Position numbers and translations under genes: made by a program. This document shows positions 15,101-30,100 of a stretch of DNA of 64,000 nt, one piece after another (position 1 is the first letter of the stretch; every line of letters begins with the position of its first letter). The DNA lies in the NCBI GenBank assembly GCA_013399015.1, contig VWZX01004731.1, positions 1,948-65,947 on the forward strand. Reading direction: 5' to 3'. Source of the DNA: Galbula dea (taxonomy: Eukaryota; Chordata; Aves; Piciformes; Galbulidae). A model generated the notes under the pieces. The model did not search any database. It was not told the DNA's origin and was given only the letters and a program-made list of their open reading frames with translations.

Positions 15101-18100
15101 AATACATGTTGAGAGGGACAGGAGGTATGGCTCTACTATTTTTCTAAGTCAAAACAAGGTACAACTAACAACATCTTGTCTTTTTTTTTGACCAGCTAAT
15201 CCACAGAAGTACAAGAACTCTTCAAAATGACACCAAGACTTGTTTCACTGTTAGTTCACTATTCTGTAATGTGTTTCAATTCTGTAGCTTTGTAAAGCTA
15301 TAAATATTATGTATTACTTAAAAAAATCAGAAGGTAAACATACATGGGAAAACTTGTTCAAAAGAAGTAAAACTAGCATCTAAAAAGTAAAATCTGTAGA
15401 GGTAGAAAATGACCATGTAAAAACATTATACTGCCTTCTGAGAAAAAAAACAAACCTCCACAAAAAAAGAAAAAAAGAAAAAAAAAAAAAAGAAAGCTGA
15501 AATTGTGTTCAAATGAGAAAGATATGCCCCAGATCTGGCAGGTTACACAGGCAAACATAACAAGCATATTTCAAAATTAGAGAGGAAGTCTCACAAGAAC
15601 TTGCAGAACTAAAGGATGACATATAAAACAGAGAATTTAAGACCCCTTCTGTTACTTTCCATTACTGCTGCTTGGGTAGAAACCTCAAGTTTATTAAATA
15701 TTCTCTTAAGGAGATGTAAAATCCTCAAAGTGAACAGGTTTTTCTGATATTCTTGAGTAACTCCAACAGCTTAAACAAAATACACATCTTGGTATTGACA
15801 CAGTCCTTGTTAAACTTTCAAAGGCTGACTGAAGAAAAAACACTGATATTGTGTCTATCTTGAAGTCTAGCAGTGAGAAAACGCAAAGAACCATTTGAAC
15901 TACTTTGATATGGTGTGGTGACTTTAATAATGTCATCCATCTAATGATAAAATATGCTGTGAAGTTTGCCTCATAAGTACTCACCAGTAAAAGGAATTAG
16001 CTATTGCACTTTAAAGTGCAAAGATGACAAGTCATATTACTCTGGATTACAAACAACTGCTTTCATCATGAAACAGAAGATATTCCCAAAAAAGATAAAA
16101 GGAGGATGTCCAAAACCAGAGATACGTCATGCAAATTTAGTTAAAATTAGTTCAGAGGTACCACATACATATACCATTCTGATATTCTGTAAGTATGCAC
16201 GCAAAGTCATGAGAGATTTATAGTCCTAGGCCTACACATATTCCATGGTCAAAACAGTGTTGTTTCCCTAGTATTTGTATCTGACACACAGTATATTCAA
16301 TTTGCTTAGATTTCAGACATCCTGCAATTACAAATTCCAGTTGCAGTGCAACAGTACAAACTAAAATTACTAATATGTGGTCAATTCTTCTGTACAATGG
16401 TGTCTTTTCTCCCTCTGCAGTCTCACTCCTCTCCTTGATAATTCTCTAATCCATATCTGTTTCCCAAAAGATGAACTAATGATGACAGACTGTACACAAC
16501 TTTTCCTGTAGGTTATGACCGAGACATAAGTAACACCTAACAAACAAGCATGTCAACACATACAGTTCTACCATCTCCAAAGCATTACAATAACAGTGCA
16601 CGTCACTTCCTGCCATTGTGCCAACAGCATCAAAAAAATCTTTGTCAAAAGCAATCAAGATCAATAAATCAATCATTTACGTGTATTTACATACACAATA
16701 AAACAAACTACTGTGTATAAAGTTCTTTTATACAAAGTCTTTTTTGACATNNNNNNNNNNNNNNNNNNNNNNNNNNNNNNNNNNNNNNNNNNNNNNAGTA
16801 CACAAATAAACAGTCATTAACAAACAATCACCATAAAGCATTCAAAATAGATTTCACCTTTATTTAAAACAATTAACTAAAGCTAACATTATGGTAAGAA
16901 CTCATGATGACATACCAATAACAAATGATAAATTCATGTAATAATAATATTATTATAGACTATAATAGTATTATACCATCAGAGCACAACTATATTATAA
17001 TCCCAAATTAATTTATATTAATATATTATCTTGTGTGTTGTACAATTATATTAGTGTATTAGTAAGGATTACCAAACAATGAAACACTAAGAGATTGGTT
17101 TTATTTTGCAACCCAATACACTTGAAATGTAAAGTGATTCTTGTAGCAGCATGCTCCTTACACAGGTTATGAATACCAACAGATTTATCTTGTATTTTTA
17201 CTACTAGTTGAGAGGAATGAGTAATGTAGCAGAAGTGATACACGATTGTTTCTTGATAAATTTCAGAAATTTCAGGGTTCAGATAACCTTGTTTTCTGCA
17301 AACTAGTGGACTGTTGTACATACAAGCTATCAACAGGTAAATGAAGCCTAAAAACCTAGTCACAAACAAAAGTCACTGAAATAAGATCCCATTTGAAAAA
17401 ATGTAAATGGACTTGGAAAAATCCACCACTTTAGAATAAGGTATTTGTCAACTGTGCCTTATTTTCCCCTCCAAGTCCTTTCAGAAGATACCAAGGTTCA
17501 AAACTACAGGGAACCCGTACTTGCCACAGTACACAATGGTATTTGAAGTTAACATCTTCAAATTTGAAGCATGACTATTGGATAATTTAGATTTTTAAAA
17601 GACTGTCATATAGAGTTCAAACCAGCATGAACCGAATTTTTTACCTGCTTGCTTTTGCCAATATAAAACATTTTGATTATCACATTTTAATAAATAGGGA
17701 AAATTCTGAAAGAATCCCTGCAGACAATGGTTTTAAATAACATTAACAGTAGACATTTGAACTTTGTGTATACCAAAATCTGCACAGTCCATCTCTGATT
17801 CACCAAATGGCATATAATAGTAAATGCGTTACAATGAAAATCTTAAATCTCTCTAGACTGGCCTCCATTTCTTAATCTCTTCTTCCTTCCAAGTTAATTT
17901 AACCTACTCAAATCTCTTTTTTCTTTACATTTGAAGGACTGGGGGTTTTTTTTGGACAAAACAAGTCCATATGTCTGTCCTACTTAGTACGAGAAGACCA
18001 GAATGCAATCAGACTGTCTAATAAAACTCCCATTACTCTAAAACCAAAAACCTTCTACAAATAATTCTCATTTCCTTGCATGATTTACTAATTCAATGCC

Positions 18101-21100
18101 TTTCCTAAGACTGGAAGAGTGTGGGAGTTTTTTGGGAGGATTTCTTTTTTTTTTTTTTTTTTTAAAAACACAAAATACTGTATTGCACATGATCTTAAGT
18201 CTTCTGTGTCCTTCTTCCAACTAGCCGTGTCCTACAGTGCATGTGTTCCTACAGATAAAAGACTTGTCCCTTCCCATAAACACAACTACACTAATATGTG
18301 AATAGTCCATTTTATTTTAAGGAATATACCCCCAGAACAATCATACTACTCATTGAGTAAATGTGAGATACATCCATATTAATCCAACCATTTCTTAACT
18401 AAAAAGAAATTTCACTTTTATTCCAGTTCAATTTTAAAATCAGTTTCAGTCCTAACACAGAAGTACACATACACCCCACTTCTGCAAGGATGGAGATGTC
18501 AACACTGTATCCATTTGCTTTTAGTTCTTTTGTGTCAGAAAATAATGCTAAAGGAACAAGGAAAGCTAAAGAGGAGGAGGAATGTTACTGTGAATTCCTC
18601 AAGGAGACTGCCAATAAAAACTGATCATCTGCTCATCCCTAAGGAGGCAAATTGTATAGCTTACTGACCACAGTACCATATGGATTTCTGCAGAAAATAT
18701 TGTTGCTAAAGTATACCTCAGATTTTAAATAAAAGAGGAAAACAAATTAAAGATATTTGAGAAAGTTTGGCCACGTGAAAACTTACCATTTCAACATCCC
18801 ATAGTTCCACATTTTACTTATCAGAAGCTACAATACCTGCATAAATATTTTATTCTTTAAAAATTCAATTAGCCAGGTTGCAGTCATACTCAAATTGTCA
18901 CAGATGACTAACACTCACTGAGATCTAGGGGTTCCTAAGTATCTCAAAAATTACTGAAAACAGATTTTTCAGCTTTCAATAGAATTGAACATATAATACA
19001 TATATAAATTATAATAAATGTATACATGTAATATATTAAGGAACATAGATAAAAATCACATTCTGATCAGATAACGTGAAAAACTTTTGGTTGCCTTCAG
19101 CACTCTCAGAAAATGTAAGAATTCTGACTCATAGCGAAGTCTGCACACTGTTAAAACCATGCACTGTATTTCTATGACTCAGCTCTGGAATCAAATTATG
19201 ACATTGATTTTAACCTGATGACGATTATTAGACAAAAAAGCCGAAAACCTCAACAAACATACTTTATATGATACGCAGAGATTTTATGTGTTGGTCAAAC
19301 AAATCTTACCCCAGGAGAATTTTAGCATGAACCTCTTTGTTAGTCCTTGAGATTTCTCTCAAAGAGGTAATTTCTGCATCAAACCAAAATCCTCTTTCTT
19401 CTGGAGTTTCAACATTGTAGTTAACCATCACCACATCACCCACTTTTAGTTCATTCCACTTCAGAATGGTTCTTGCTCGAGGTCGAAGATTCCTGGTCTC
19501 CATTTCTACTATGCCATTCTCTGGGTACCTTGAAAAGTAAAACCAACAACAGTAAGGATTACAACTCCTATAACAGCAAGTAAGTCACAGGCATCATTTT
19601 TCAAAAGTATGAATTTTTAAATGTTACGTTTTCATCTAAACACAGACTAGGAATTCGACTAATCTGAGAAGGAAAGCACAGCCTCTATTTAAAGCTTTAA
19701 GCAGTTGACTTTTTAATTGGAATGCGATCAAGTTCGAGGTTTTGGCACACACACAACCCCATTTGCTCCCAGTTAAGTCAATATGCCAATAAAAATTACA
19801 ATTAAAAATATGAAAACTATATTTCAACTCAGCATATTTCTAATTTACTTTTGCTTTCATGCATTTGTTCTTTTTCCACTAATTTCAACAATTGAAGGTC
19901 AGATGTTTTTAAAAATTTAAGCCTAGAAACACAGTATATCAAATTCAGGTGGTCAGTAGAGTCCAAGTCCATGTTCCATTCACCAAGTCTAAAAAAAAAG
20001 TCAAACTACAAAATGTACTGAGAAACAGAATTCAGACTCTCAATGAGATACATTAACTAAATGAAAATACTTCTTCCTTTAAATTACAAAACAAAAAAAA
20101 TCTAGAAAGATAAACACAGGAATCATTCCTTCTCTTTACAACACAAAAGGAACGCAAGATTAAAAGAAATGAATGGTTTACTAAAGCATAAGAAAGAAAC
20201 CTTTGCTATTTTTCACTGAAACTTGATGACTTTTCACACAGTATTTTACATAATATTACCCACAGATTAGTACGGTTTGTAAGAATTCCTTTCTTCTGTG
20301 TTGGTGTACACCACCCCAGTATACATACAAAAAAAAAAAAAAATCAATCACTAATTTCTAAGGAGCTCCAATTCCTTTCCAAGATGAGAAGGACTCATTT
20401 AGCAGAATTAAGGTATCTGACAGCACTAAACTAAAATCCCAATGCACAAAAGAAAGCTTGTAAGATTCGAGATGTTAACTTTTTAGTTTAACACCACAGC
20501 CGCCTTAACTTCTATGTATAAGGCAATTATGCAATAACTGTAGAGACTGTATAGCTTGCACAGATGCTGGAAAAACAGCACAATATGGACATGATGAACA
20601 CAAGAAAACAGCTTTCCCAAGAAAGCTGTCCTGTTAACAAAAAGTAGAAGATGCTAGATTAAAACCATGAACTTCCATTCTGAAACTGCCTGTAAGCAAC
20701 TAAAGAATCTTCCATCATGAAACTAAGTACTAGACAAGGTCACAGTACAAATTAACTGACTAAAGGAAAACAAATCGACTGCTTATAAACTTATAAAGTG
20801 CTTATAAAGTGTTATTAAAAGCATTCATTCCTCCTTCTTAACAAGCATTGCTGAGAATAATATATCTTATGTTACAAGTTCCATCATCCAATTATTGGTA
20901 CTTTTGCAAGAATACCCATGCTTTGTAATCCATATACATTTATCAAACAAAATTGTAATTGCAAAATCCTACTCTTACTAGTAAAAGTACGGGTCTGTCA
21001 TTTTCCAGCATGTCTCCGTGGTGAAAAAGATCATATGAAGGTCTTGGGGAAATCAAATAGTTTAATTTCCTAGCTTATATAAAGAAACACTAAAACGCTA

Positions 21101-24100
21101 CTGATATTAACAGCATGAGATTCTGATTGAATATAGCCTGAAATCATGTTGTCTGCTCCTTAACAGCTGATTGAAAGCCCACTGATGCAACTGGAGACAT
21201 TTTAAACAAATTCATTTTGCTTTGTTTTATGCCCTCTATTAAACCTAACAAACTAGTTTGCTACTACGATAAAGGGGTGGAAGGAGGGGTGCAGCTACAC
21301 CAGGCATTGTATCTCCAACTTCTTTGTTCTCTACCATGCGTTATCTAGAGTGTGCCTTAAATTTGTGGTAAGATTTTATAAATTTGCTTGTTTGTTCAGA
21401 GAAATATGAACAACAGTTTAAAATTGGCTTTAGGTAAACCTTATCTAAATTTTGAAATTACCTTTAGATAAACCAATGGCCAAGTAAAAAGCGTATCCTT
21501 AACTGCTTACAAAAGTTAAATCCAAAGAGTGTTTTTATTCTCCCAACATTTGCAGATCATAGAAATTTGCATGAAAGGAATTATATCATACAAAGACAGG
21601 TGTTTGGGACCAAGCTGTTATTCAAATAAGAGCCTCATATGATATAATTCAAAAGTTCTTAAGTATTTTTACTTGTTTCTATTTTTCCAATTTGAGTGTA
21701 CTGCAAAGCTAACATTTGTGGGTTTACCTTCATGTCTTCTCTTAGAAAAACTATTACACGACATTATTATAATAAATATGAATGTTAACTCTAATATCCT
21801 CAAAAAATGTAAGACAGATTAATCTACAGGTAATAAGACAAAGCAAAAAGCAACTACAGAGATAATGCCTATTTTATTGAGTGCCTGAATAATGAAATCA
21901 CATTACAGTACAAACGGCTACTGAAATCTTAAGACAATCATGTTTGAGCTACTAGTCAGCTACAATCACCTTACAATAAATCCTTCCTGAAGTTTGAGGA
22001 AGGCAGCAAGTAGCATACATGTAGGAAAGTATATGAAAGTATTTGAAAGACTCAGTTTACCTAAACTCCAAAATTAAAATAGGGTTTAACATCAGAAAAC
22101 TAAAGATGATAGATAAAAAAAGGCATTGTTTATACAAACAGTCAACTAATCAAGAGAGAAATACATCTGAGATTAGTAGGATAGTAAAAATAATACTCAT
22201 TTTAGAAGTACCAGCATTAGTATTAAAAAAGTATGACTTAAAACAGTTTACATTCATAGAAATGTAACTTTGACCTGAAAAATCTATTCTCTTCTAAAAA
22301 TAAAATCCCTTTAGGTTCTGTTCTTCCTGGGAGACTTTTGGACAAGCGTATTTTTTATATAATGATTACAAATTTTTTTTGCCAAATTCAAATTTGTATC
22401 ATCTTTCCTTCAACAACTCACAACAGGATCTTTCCTACTGTACTGCAGAGGAACATCAAAGATTGTTACTGTTAATAATGACTCCATCTTTGTTCTTGGA
22501 AGTATCTGACAGAAGAACCCAAACAAATACTGCCTATCAGCATGACTAGAACACTATCACTTATCGAAAGACATCCCAAAACAAGCTAACTGCTTTCCCA
22601 AAGGAAAGGAAGCAGACTCTTCACTAAGTGAATTTTCCCTCTTGCTGTCTTGGTTAGAAACTTAAGCTCAGAAACTTCGCAATAAAAAAAAAAAAAAAAA
22701 GACAGCTTACAAACAGGTGAGACATCCCGTGTCAGAATTCACCTTTCTCCTGCATCAGGTTCCAGACACTGAATGTTTTCACAGAAATACGCTTTTGTGG
22801 ACATGAGCGAATGCTAGCAGATACTTAACCATTAATGGCTTTCTGTAGTTACACACCAGACAGAACAGCAGAAATGGAATTTGTCATAAGTTTTTGAGTT
22901 AAGCTCAAAATTGCAGAGTCACGCTACATATTCAAAACCCGTCTGGATGCACTTCTGTGTGACCTGGTCTAGAAAATCCTGCTGTGACAGGGGTGTTGGA
23001 CTAGATGATCTTTCGAGGTCCCTTCCAACTCCTAATATTCTGTGATTCTGTGATACATATGTTAAGCACAGTACCGCTATTCCTCGTTATACTAAGTAAT
23101 AAGCAAACAGTATTTCCACAGTAAAATGTGCCTTAAAATGAATCTAATGCCATAATTTCACTACTTATGGAAAAAATACATTTGAAAATGCAACTTCCTC
23201 CATGTTCATTTTCCCAAAGTTTAACATGTTATTTTTTACATTTAAATTCTCATCTCTTAAAAATGCAAGAAAAGTATTTATATATAGTATCACAAAATGG
23301 GAATATGTGAACTTCTGCAGATAAACCAAAACTAAGAGAACAAATATGATCCTTTAACAAACCTCAAGAATGAAGTTCAAAACCTATTCCGGCAAGCTAT
23401 AATAAAGGACTCCTCTTAAGACATAGAAGTGCTTTCTTATTTATTGATTTACTTTTAAAATCCCAAGATGACCCTCAAGAGGAAACAGTAACATTTTCAT
23501 GAGTGTTCCAATTAGACTACTGTTAAGTTTGGTACAGCTGAAGTTATATGACACAGTTCAGCCTTTATACTTAAAACATTTGAAGAAATTTCCATGTTTT
23601 CCATGACACTTGGCATCTAATGTTAAAAAACCAGATATCAGTAGAAAAACATAATCATAACAGTTTAACCAATACTGCCCAAAAGAAGTCTTGCATTCAC
23701 CGTTAAGTGTATTTCCCTGTAATCTAATTTTTTCTTTAGTATTTCTAACTGTAAATACTAACACTAGCATAGTAAGGATTTCTTAAGATTTCCTATTACC
23801 AAAAAACATACTAGCTCTATGTCACTATACATACAGGTCTGTTCAATTTACTGAGAATTTCCAACATACCCTTTCCCAGCTGTTACCAGAACAACTGGAA
23901 CTGGAAAGATAAAATTCCTGAAACAGGAGTCAAGACTTCCCCGTCACCTCTCCATATGTGTATGGTAAGGAATGTTAAGTGCAGTTGTGCGATTTCTTAA
24001 ATTGCTGTTTTCCAATATAAATAAAAGTATAATTTATTTTCCTAATCTATAACTAACTCAGAAATAAAGGAACAGAGGGGCACAAATAAAGGAAGATAAA

Positions 24101-27100
24101 GGAAATTAGCACATAGAAGAGGTAAACCTGATTAAGAAGGTAAACCTGAATAAACACTACCTTCATACCACTACCACTCCCTGACAATTTGCTATCTGAG
24201 TAAATAATGAGCATAATTTTGCTGTGGTATTTTGGGAAAGCAAATGACACTACACTAAAAGAACATCTATGCCACAACTATAAATGAACAACCGAACAAA
24301 AAAAACCAGTGGGATAATAAAGCTGTCTACGCTTCCAAAAAAGGAGTCCAGTAGGTCTGATAATTTGTTATTACAAGAAAAATGTAGCAAAAAAGCAGAA
24401 AAGACAGACTAGAAGGGATAATGCATACCAATAAAGATAAAAATCAGCCAAATGGAACATAAACAAGATGCAGAAAACCTTATCTAACAACTAATAATTA
24501 CAGATTTAAGCAGCTTGAACACTGAGAATCAGTATTATAGCCTGAGGAGAAACATCTTGCTTTCCTAATGATTTTTTTTTTCCTGAGTAATAACAAAAAT
24601 TAATTTCTAAGCTTACATCATTGCAATGTGTGGGCAACATGGATACTCTGAAAGACAGACTGGAAATACAGTACCAAAACAGAAGTCCAGAAGCTGTAAG
24701 AAATACATACAAGGTTGAATTTTAAATACCAAACTGTCATATAATGAATCCAAATACTGTGATTGTAATGAAAACCAGGTTTACTTCACTAGTTAACACA
24801 CAGGTTGATATGTCATGCAATTACTGAAATACTTATTTTTTAAAAAATTCTTTCCTCATGTGTTCATTCCTTTGACTGTGCAAGGAGAACACAGCTAACT
24901 AAAGACAAATAAATAAGATGCAGAAAGATTTCAATCACATTCTCACTGAACACACCATTTTTTCAGACAAGTATCATTTTTGAAGGAGAAAAAAAGCTTA
25001 ATTATTGACATTTCAGCTGTTCTCTGAAACAGCTATAAGGACAGCAAAGCTTCCTTCCCTCAATTTCACATGCTCTCTGAAGAGGTGCAAGAAACACCTG
25101 AATTTTCTCCTCTTCTTCATTTTCAGTCTGCAGAAAGCACCTACATCCTTTAAAATCAAAGCCGTACTGTCAATGTCTGTTGTCAAAACCCTAATGACTA
25201 AGTACATACAAACATCTTGAGATTATAAAACACAGATTACGCAGTCAGGAAATTCACTGCAAGTGGAACAAGGACTCTTACAAGGAACTGACTTGAAGTC
25301 AAGAGCAATAGTGTGCAGCCTACTCCCCCAACAGTTTGAAATAGCATGCCTAGACAGCTATATGGAAGTGGCCCTCTTTTTCTAATGAAGACATAAAGAA
25401 TGAAGACTTACATGTGACCTAATAGTTCTCCTTTTAGCATTGCCTAATAATCAGGATTTAAGTTCTAAATGAGCAAACAAACTAGTCAATGATATTAGAA
25501 ACTAGAAAACAAAATTATGCAGCTCAGACAGGTGCTCCAAGCAATAATTCAGACTAATTATGAGAGTTTGTTACTGAAGGTCAAAGAAAATGTGTTCCCC
25601 TTAGAAAAAGATTGTCTTAAAAGAAGATTCTACTGAGTAGACAATAAAGCCCTCATTCCTTTTTCTCTTCTGAAATTCTGAAGTCGACATGAACCAAAGA
25701 CAATAGGTGCCATAACGAAGCTATGGTCTATCACTCCCCCAATGCTTCTTTGTATTCCTAGCCATTACCTTACTATCCTTCAAAAGAAACTATTCCCTGG
25801 TCTCCTCACTTTTTAAGTGTTAAAACTACCGCCAGGAATTTCACATCATACTGCTTCCTGTTATACATTATTTTCTGTGTTTAGTGTACTTAAAGAAAAA
25901 AATAAAATATTCTATGATTTCAGTTAGATTTGTTTACAAGGATTATTTGAGAAATACATTGTGTGCAACAGGATGTATTTTGACATTTCTTCACAGATGA
26001 CAAAACAGAACTATTTGCATTACACACACTAATGCTACTCAAAGCGGCTACCTCTCAAAGAATCATAGGAGGGTTAAGCTTGGAAGGCACCACCAGACAT
26101 CATCCAGTCCCATACCCCTGCTCTAGCAAGATCCCCTAAAATCTTTTACTCCATGACAACACAGTAAAATTCTAATTTTCTTAAGATGTGTGTGTATGTA
26201 TGTACACACATACCCCACACATTTTTAAAGAGAACACAAAATTGTGCAAAATACATTATTTTTCAAAGGTTAGGACTGTCTGGACTAAAATCAACAGATT
26301 AAACTCACCTGAAATAACCAAGACTTTCGGTAAGGATAATGGCTACAGCAGGACAGAACATTTTAGAATGCTAGGTTATCAAAGTCTTTCAGACAAAATG
26401 CTTTAGTTTTTTACATTTTGTCTCTTCTCTTTATAAAAAAGATTATCAATAATACCTTTAGCCTTCATTGGGAACTGTTTCTCCTCACATCACTTTCAAG
26501 GTGACCTTCTCTTACTGTTTGCAACCCTGGTTTGTCTTGACTAAATAGATGTGTAAGAAAAAGGTTTAAAAAGAAAGTAACTCTTCTTGACAATGACAAC
26601 TTCCTTAATGAGAATTAAAAGACCTTATTCTGCACTTAAAGACCTTTCAAATCTCCTAAACTATGAATAACAGAGAAATACATGTCTTCCATTTCAGTAG
26701 GATAACTGCTTTATGGTGAACTTGCCACCAGCTGCCGCAAGAGAGGAGCCCCAAAGAGAAGATACAAGGACTCCCTGAAACAATATCTCAGCTTTGGCCA
26801 TATTGATCATCATAACTGGTCTACTCTGGCCTCCAACTGGGAGGCCTGGAGACACACCATCTATAACGCTGCGGATGCTTTTGAGAAAGCACACAGGATC
26901 ACCCTTGAGGAGAAAAGACAACACAGAAAGAATCGTGCCTTGCAGAACACACCATCTAAGGAGCCTTTCTGCTGTTCCTTTTGCAACCGCTCATGCCTAT
27001 CTCGTATTGGTCTTTTTAGCCACCAACGCGCTTGCAACAAACGTGGGTAGAGCCCTTCCCAAATCTTCATTTGCGAAGCCTAGCCATAAAAAAAAAAAGG

Positions 27101-30100
27101 ATAACTGGGAAATGAACAAAAATGTATTTCAAGTAGAATCCTTCCCAACGTTTTTCCTCCTAAGCTGTTTTCTTTCATCTTGCACTGTTCCCCATCTGTC
27201 CAAATAAACTGTTATCCAAGTTGCCATTTCTGTATCACTTTCAGTTAGCATTATGCACCTATGCCTCTTACATAATTCAAATACTCAGAAGCATAAGCAA
27301 GTTATCTTAAAATGACAGAAAAAAACAGCCAATCTCACAAATGCTTCTGAGGCAGAAGCAAAACCAAAAGTGAACACACAGGAGTATCGAGTTCATGGGT
27401 CAATGCAGTTTAGTGGTGTTTTAACATCAAACCTTCCATCTCAAAACGAAAGCTACCACTGATGGACTGATACTATTGAGTTAGTTCAATTTACACTTGG
27501 GAGTACAGGAGTCCAACAGGTGTCCCAATCACTTAGATCAGTCACTTTTTATTAGAAAATACCACATGCACTAATCTTTTCCTGGACTCCACTTATAATC
27601 AGAGGGTCTAAAACGACTGTGGTATTTTTCACAGTAATTTTTATGTGCATGACATTTTACACAGCTTATGGAGCTCTAACTGGCTAGTGAGAGAGACATA
27701 ATACCTCAGGCTTACAGGTGTGCTAATGGAATATTCTTATGCGCATTTACCTTCAAAGCAGGCTGTAATCACTTCTGGGGCATAGAATGTCCTTTTGTTA
27801 TATGGTTCTACAAAGATCAGCATTAACAGTAAGTGAATTTATTCTTGAGCAATACAAGTCCTAATTAGTAATGAAATGTGATAAAAGCATATATAGTACA
27901 TCAACACAAACCTTTTACTTAGATGAAACAGCATCAGCAACTTAAGGACATAACCACTAAGAACAGACATCTTACTGGATATTGAAGAAAATTAACATTG
28001 TTCTTAACTCTTTGGCTGAAAAATGAAATGGACTACCCAGCAGTAATTTTAATTCTTAGAATACATTACTCAGGTTTATTGTGTAAACAAAGTTGTCTCT
28101 GTAACAAGCACAGATCTGCATGCATTCTCCTCTTCCCACTCCTCCCACCCTTTATTTTTGGTGCAGCAACAATGTGAGTAGAAAATGCATCACTAGTAGC
28201 AACTACATAAACGAGGTCTCTGCAAGAAACCAGGGCCAGAATACCCAGAGTGCAAATGAAAGGGTCACTCTAGGATAAAGTCACATTCATGATCATGTCT
28301 GCTTTGACAGGCTATGTGTAACAAAGGTCACCCATTCAAAGATGACTATTTCATCTGCACAAAACAGCTGTTGGTTCTACTCAACTTCAAAACCCCAAGG
28401 GCATATAAGATTCCAGGGTAGATAAATGAACATGCACAGTAAAACTACCTACACATCAGTCTACACCAACAGTCAGTAGCACATCCAAAGTTTAGAGTGG
28501 GTTACACTGTAATTACTTCAGGATTGCATCCACGGACAGCAATTTTTAAACACATGCAATAGCCAGTACTAATATTCTACATATATCCAGAAGGCTTGGG
28601 CACTCTTTAATAATATCAGTTACAAATGCAACTTAAGCTCTGCCTTAGCAGCCTTGCAACGGATTTTCCATTTACCAGCATCCACTGAGACAATATCCAA
28701 GACTGATGCAGCCATTCATATTCCAACCAGCAGCACAGAGAGATACAGGGACCATCTGAAGTAACTGGTTCTAAGCAAGACAGAAAATGTGTATTCTATA
28801 TAACTTATGAAAAGCTACATAATTTTAGAAGAATATAGGAAAACTAGTTTTCTAACCATAATCAAAAGCAGGTTGAATCTTAGTTTAAGTTAAAACCTTT
28901 ACTAGGTCCCTAGAGAAACTTTGTAAGATAAGCAAACAACGAAAAAACAACCTGACACACAACACAAACAACTGAAAAATCACATGCAGGCTGTCATTCT
29001 CCCTGTAGAAGTGAGAGAAATCATGAAAGTCATCTTGCAGAAAAACAAAAGTAGTAAGCTGGTTGCCACAGGCTCTGAAGGTTAACATCAGCTATCAGTT
29101 CTCCACTCCATTAATGATGAGGATCCCGCAGAGACTATAGCATACTCAAACCCAGAAGAAATATTAACTTTAGGATAAAGTGCAAGAAGAGAAACCTAGG
29201 AAACTCACTGAAACATGGTGTCCTGATATTGAAGCAACAACTAATGTAATAATCAGATAAACAATAGCATTAACCAAAGAACTTCTCTTTGAAGGAAGGC
29301 ACTAACAGACAATAAGAACCCTAATGTACTTGAAATCTTAAGTCCCTCAGGTTGAAGTCTTCCCGTTCACCAACAATGACAAAGTCTATTTAGAAAAAAT
29401 GAAATTTTAAGAACTCTTAATAAAACCTAACCAATAGAAAGACTTTAACTTCTGCCTGCAGAGATTCAGGAATTTGGTAAAGCTTCTAGGAATCCTTTCT
29501 AATACTAATGGCCATCTGGCTTCCCAAATTGCCAGAATCGGGCTGGGCATGTAACTCACTGTGCATCTCACCTCACACTGCTTTTGAGACAGGCTCTTTA
29601 CACCATCAAAGAAAAGACATCTTACACAGGACAAGTTTTGACTACAGTCTTCCCTTTGTTACAGTTAACTCTACCTACAATTATCTGTCAACTTGATAGC
29701 ATGCCCTTGACTTCATAGCCTTTAATGGCTTCTTGTAACTGAATACAGAGGATGGATTATCAGGCAAAAGCTATATAGCAACAGTTGGATGCCAAGACAG
29801 TTTGTTCCAGCTAAAGGTCAGCATTGGTAAAGCTGATATTTTGGTCTCTTTCTCACTAATGAAGACAGGATTCTTAAACAAGTACCACAAGCCCTTAAAT
29901 TGAGCTGGTCAAGAATCATGACTCCAGTTTAATCTGGAACTGAGAAGGTCTGTTTCTCCAAATAGCATTAGGTTTTATATGAGCAGAACCATCTCTTAGC
30001 AGAAATACGTGGGGTCTTGCAAACCACTGTAGCAATTTAGCTGAACCTAGGCATACAACTCCTGGGGTTGGGGGAAAAGGAGGGAGATGGTGTAAGGAGA

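Larger units (their letters stand above)
6589..19309 (-). other. UHRF2: UHRF2 intron 4
   Basis: This 12.7-kb intron runs from GTAAG (19309) to CAG (6589). It holds a long decayed CR1 at about 9615-12310, an antisense CR1 at about 13080-14510, simple repeats, and an assembly gap at 16751-16796. The stretches 6589-9610, 14520-16750 and 16800-19300 are AT-rich and I recognise nothing else in them. Confidence 0.9.

Noticed and set aside
26794..27207. 137-residue plus-strand frame over LINE copy A, starting at TTG and reading MAILIIITG
   Set aside because: It is an out-of-phase shadow of the LINE frame 26709-27050, which carries the family motifs and the zinc finger.
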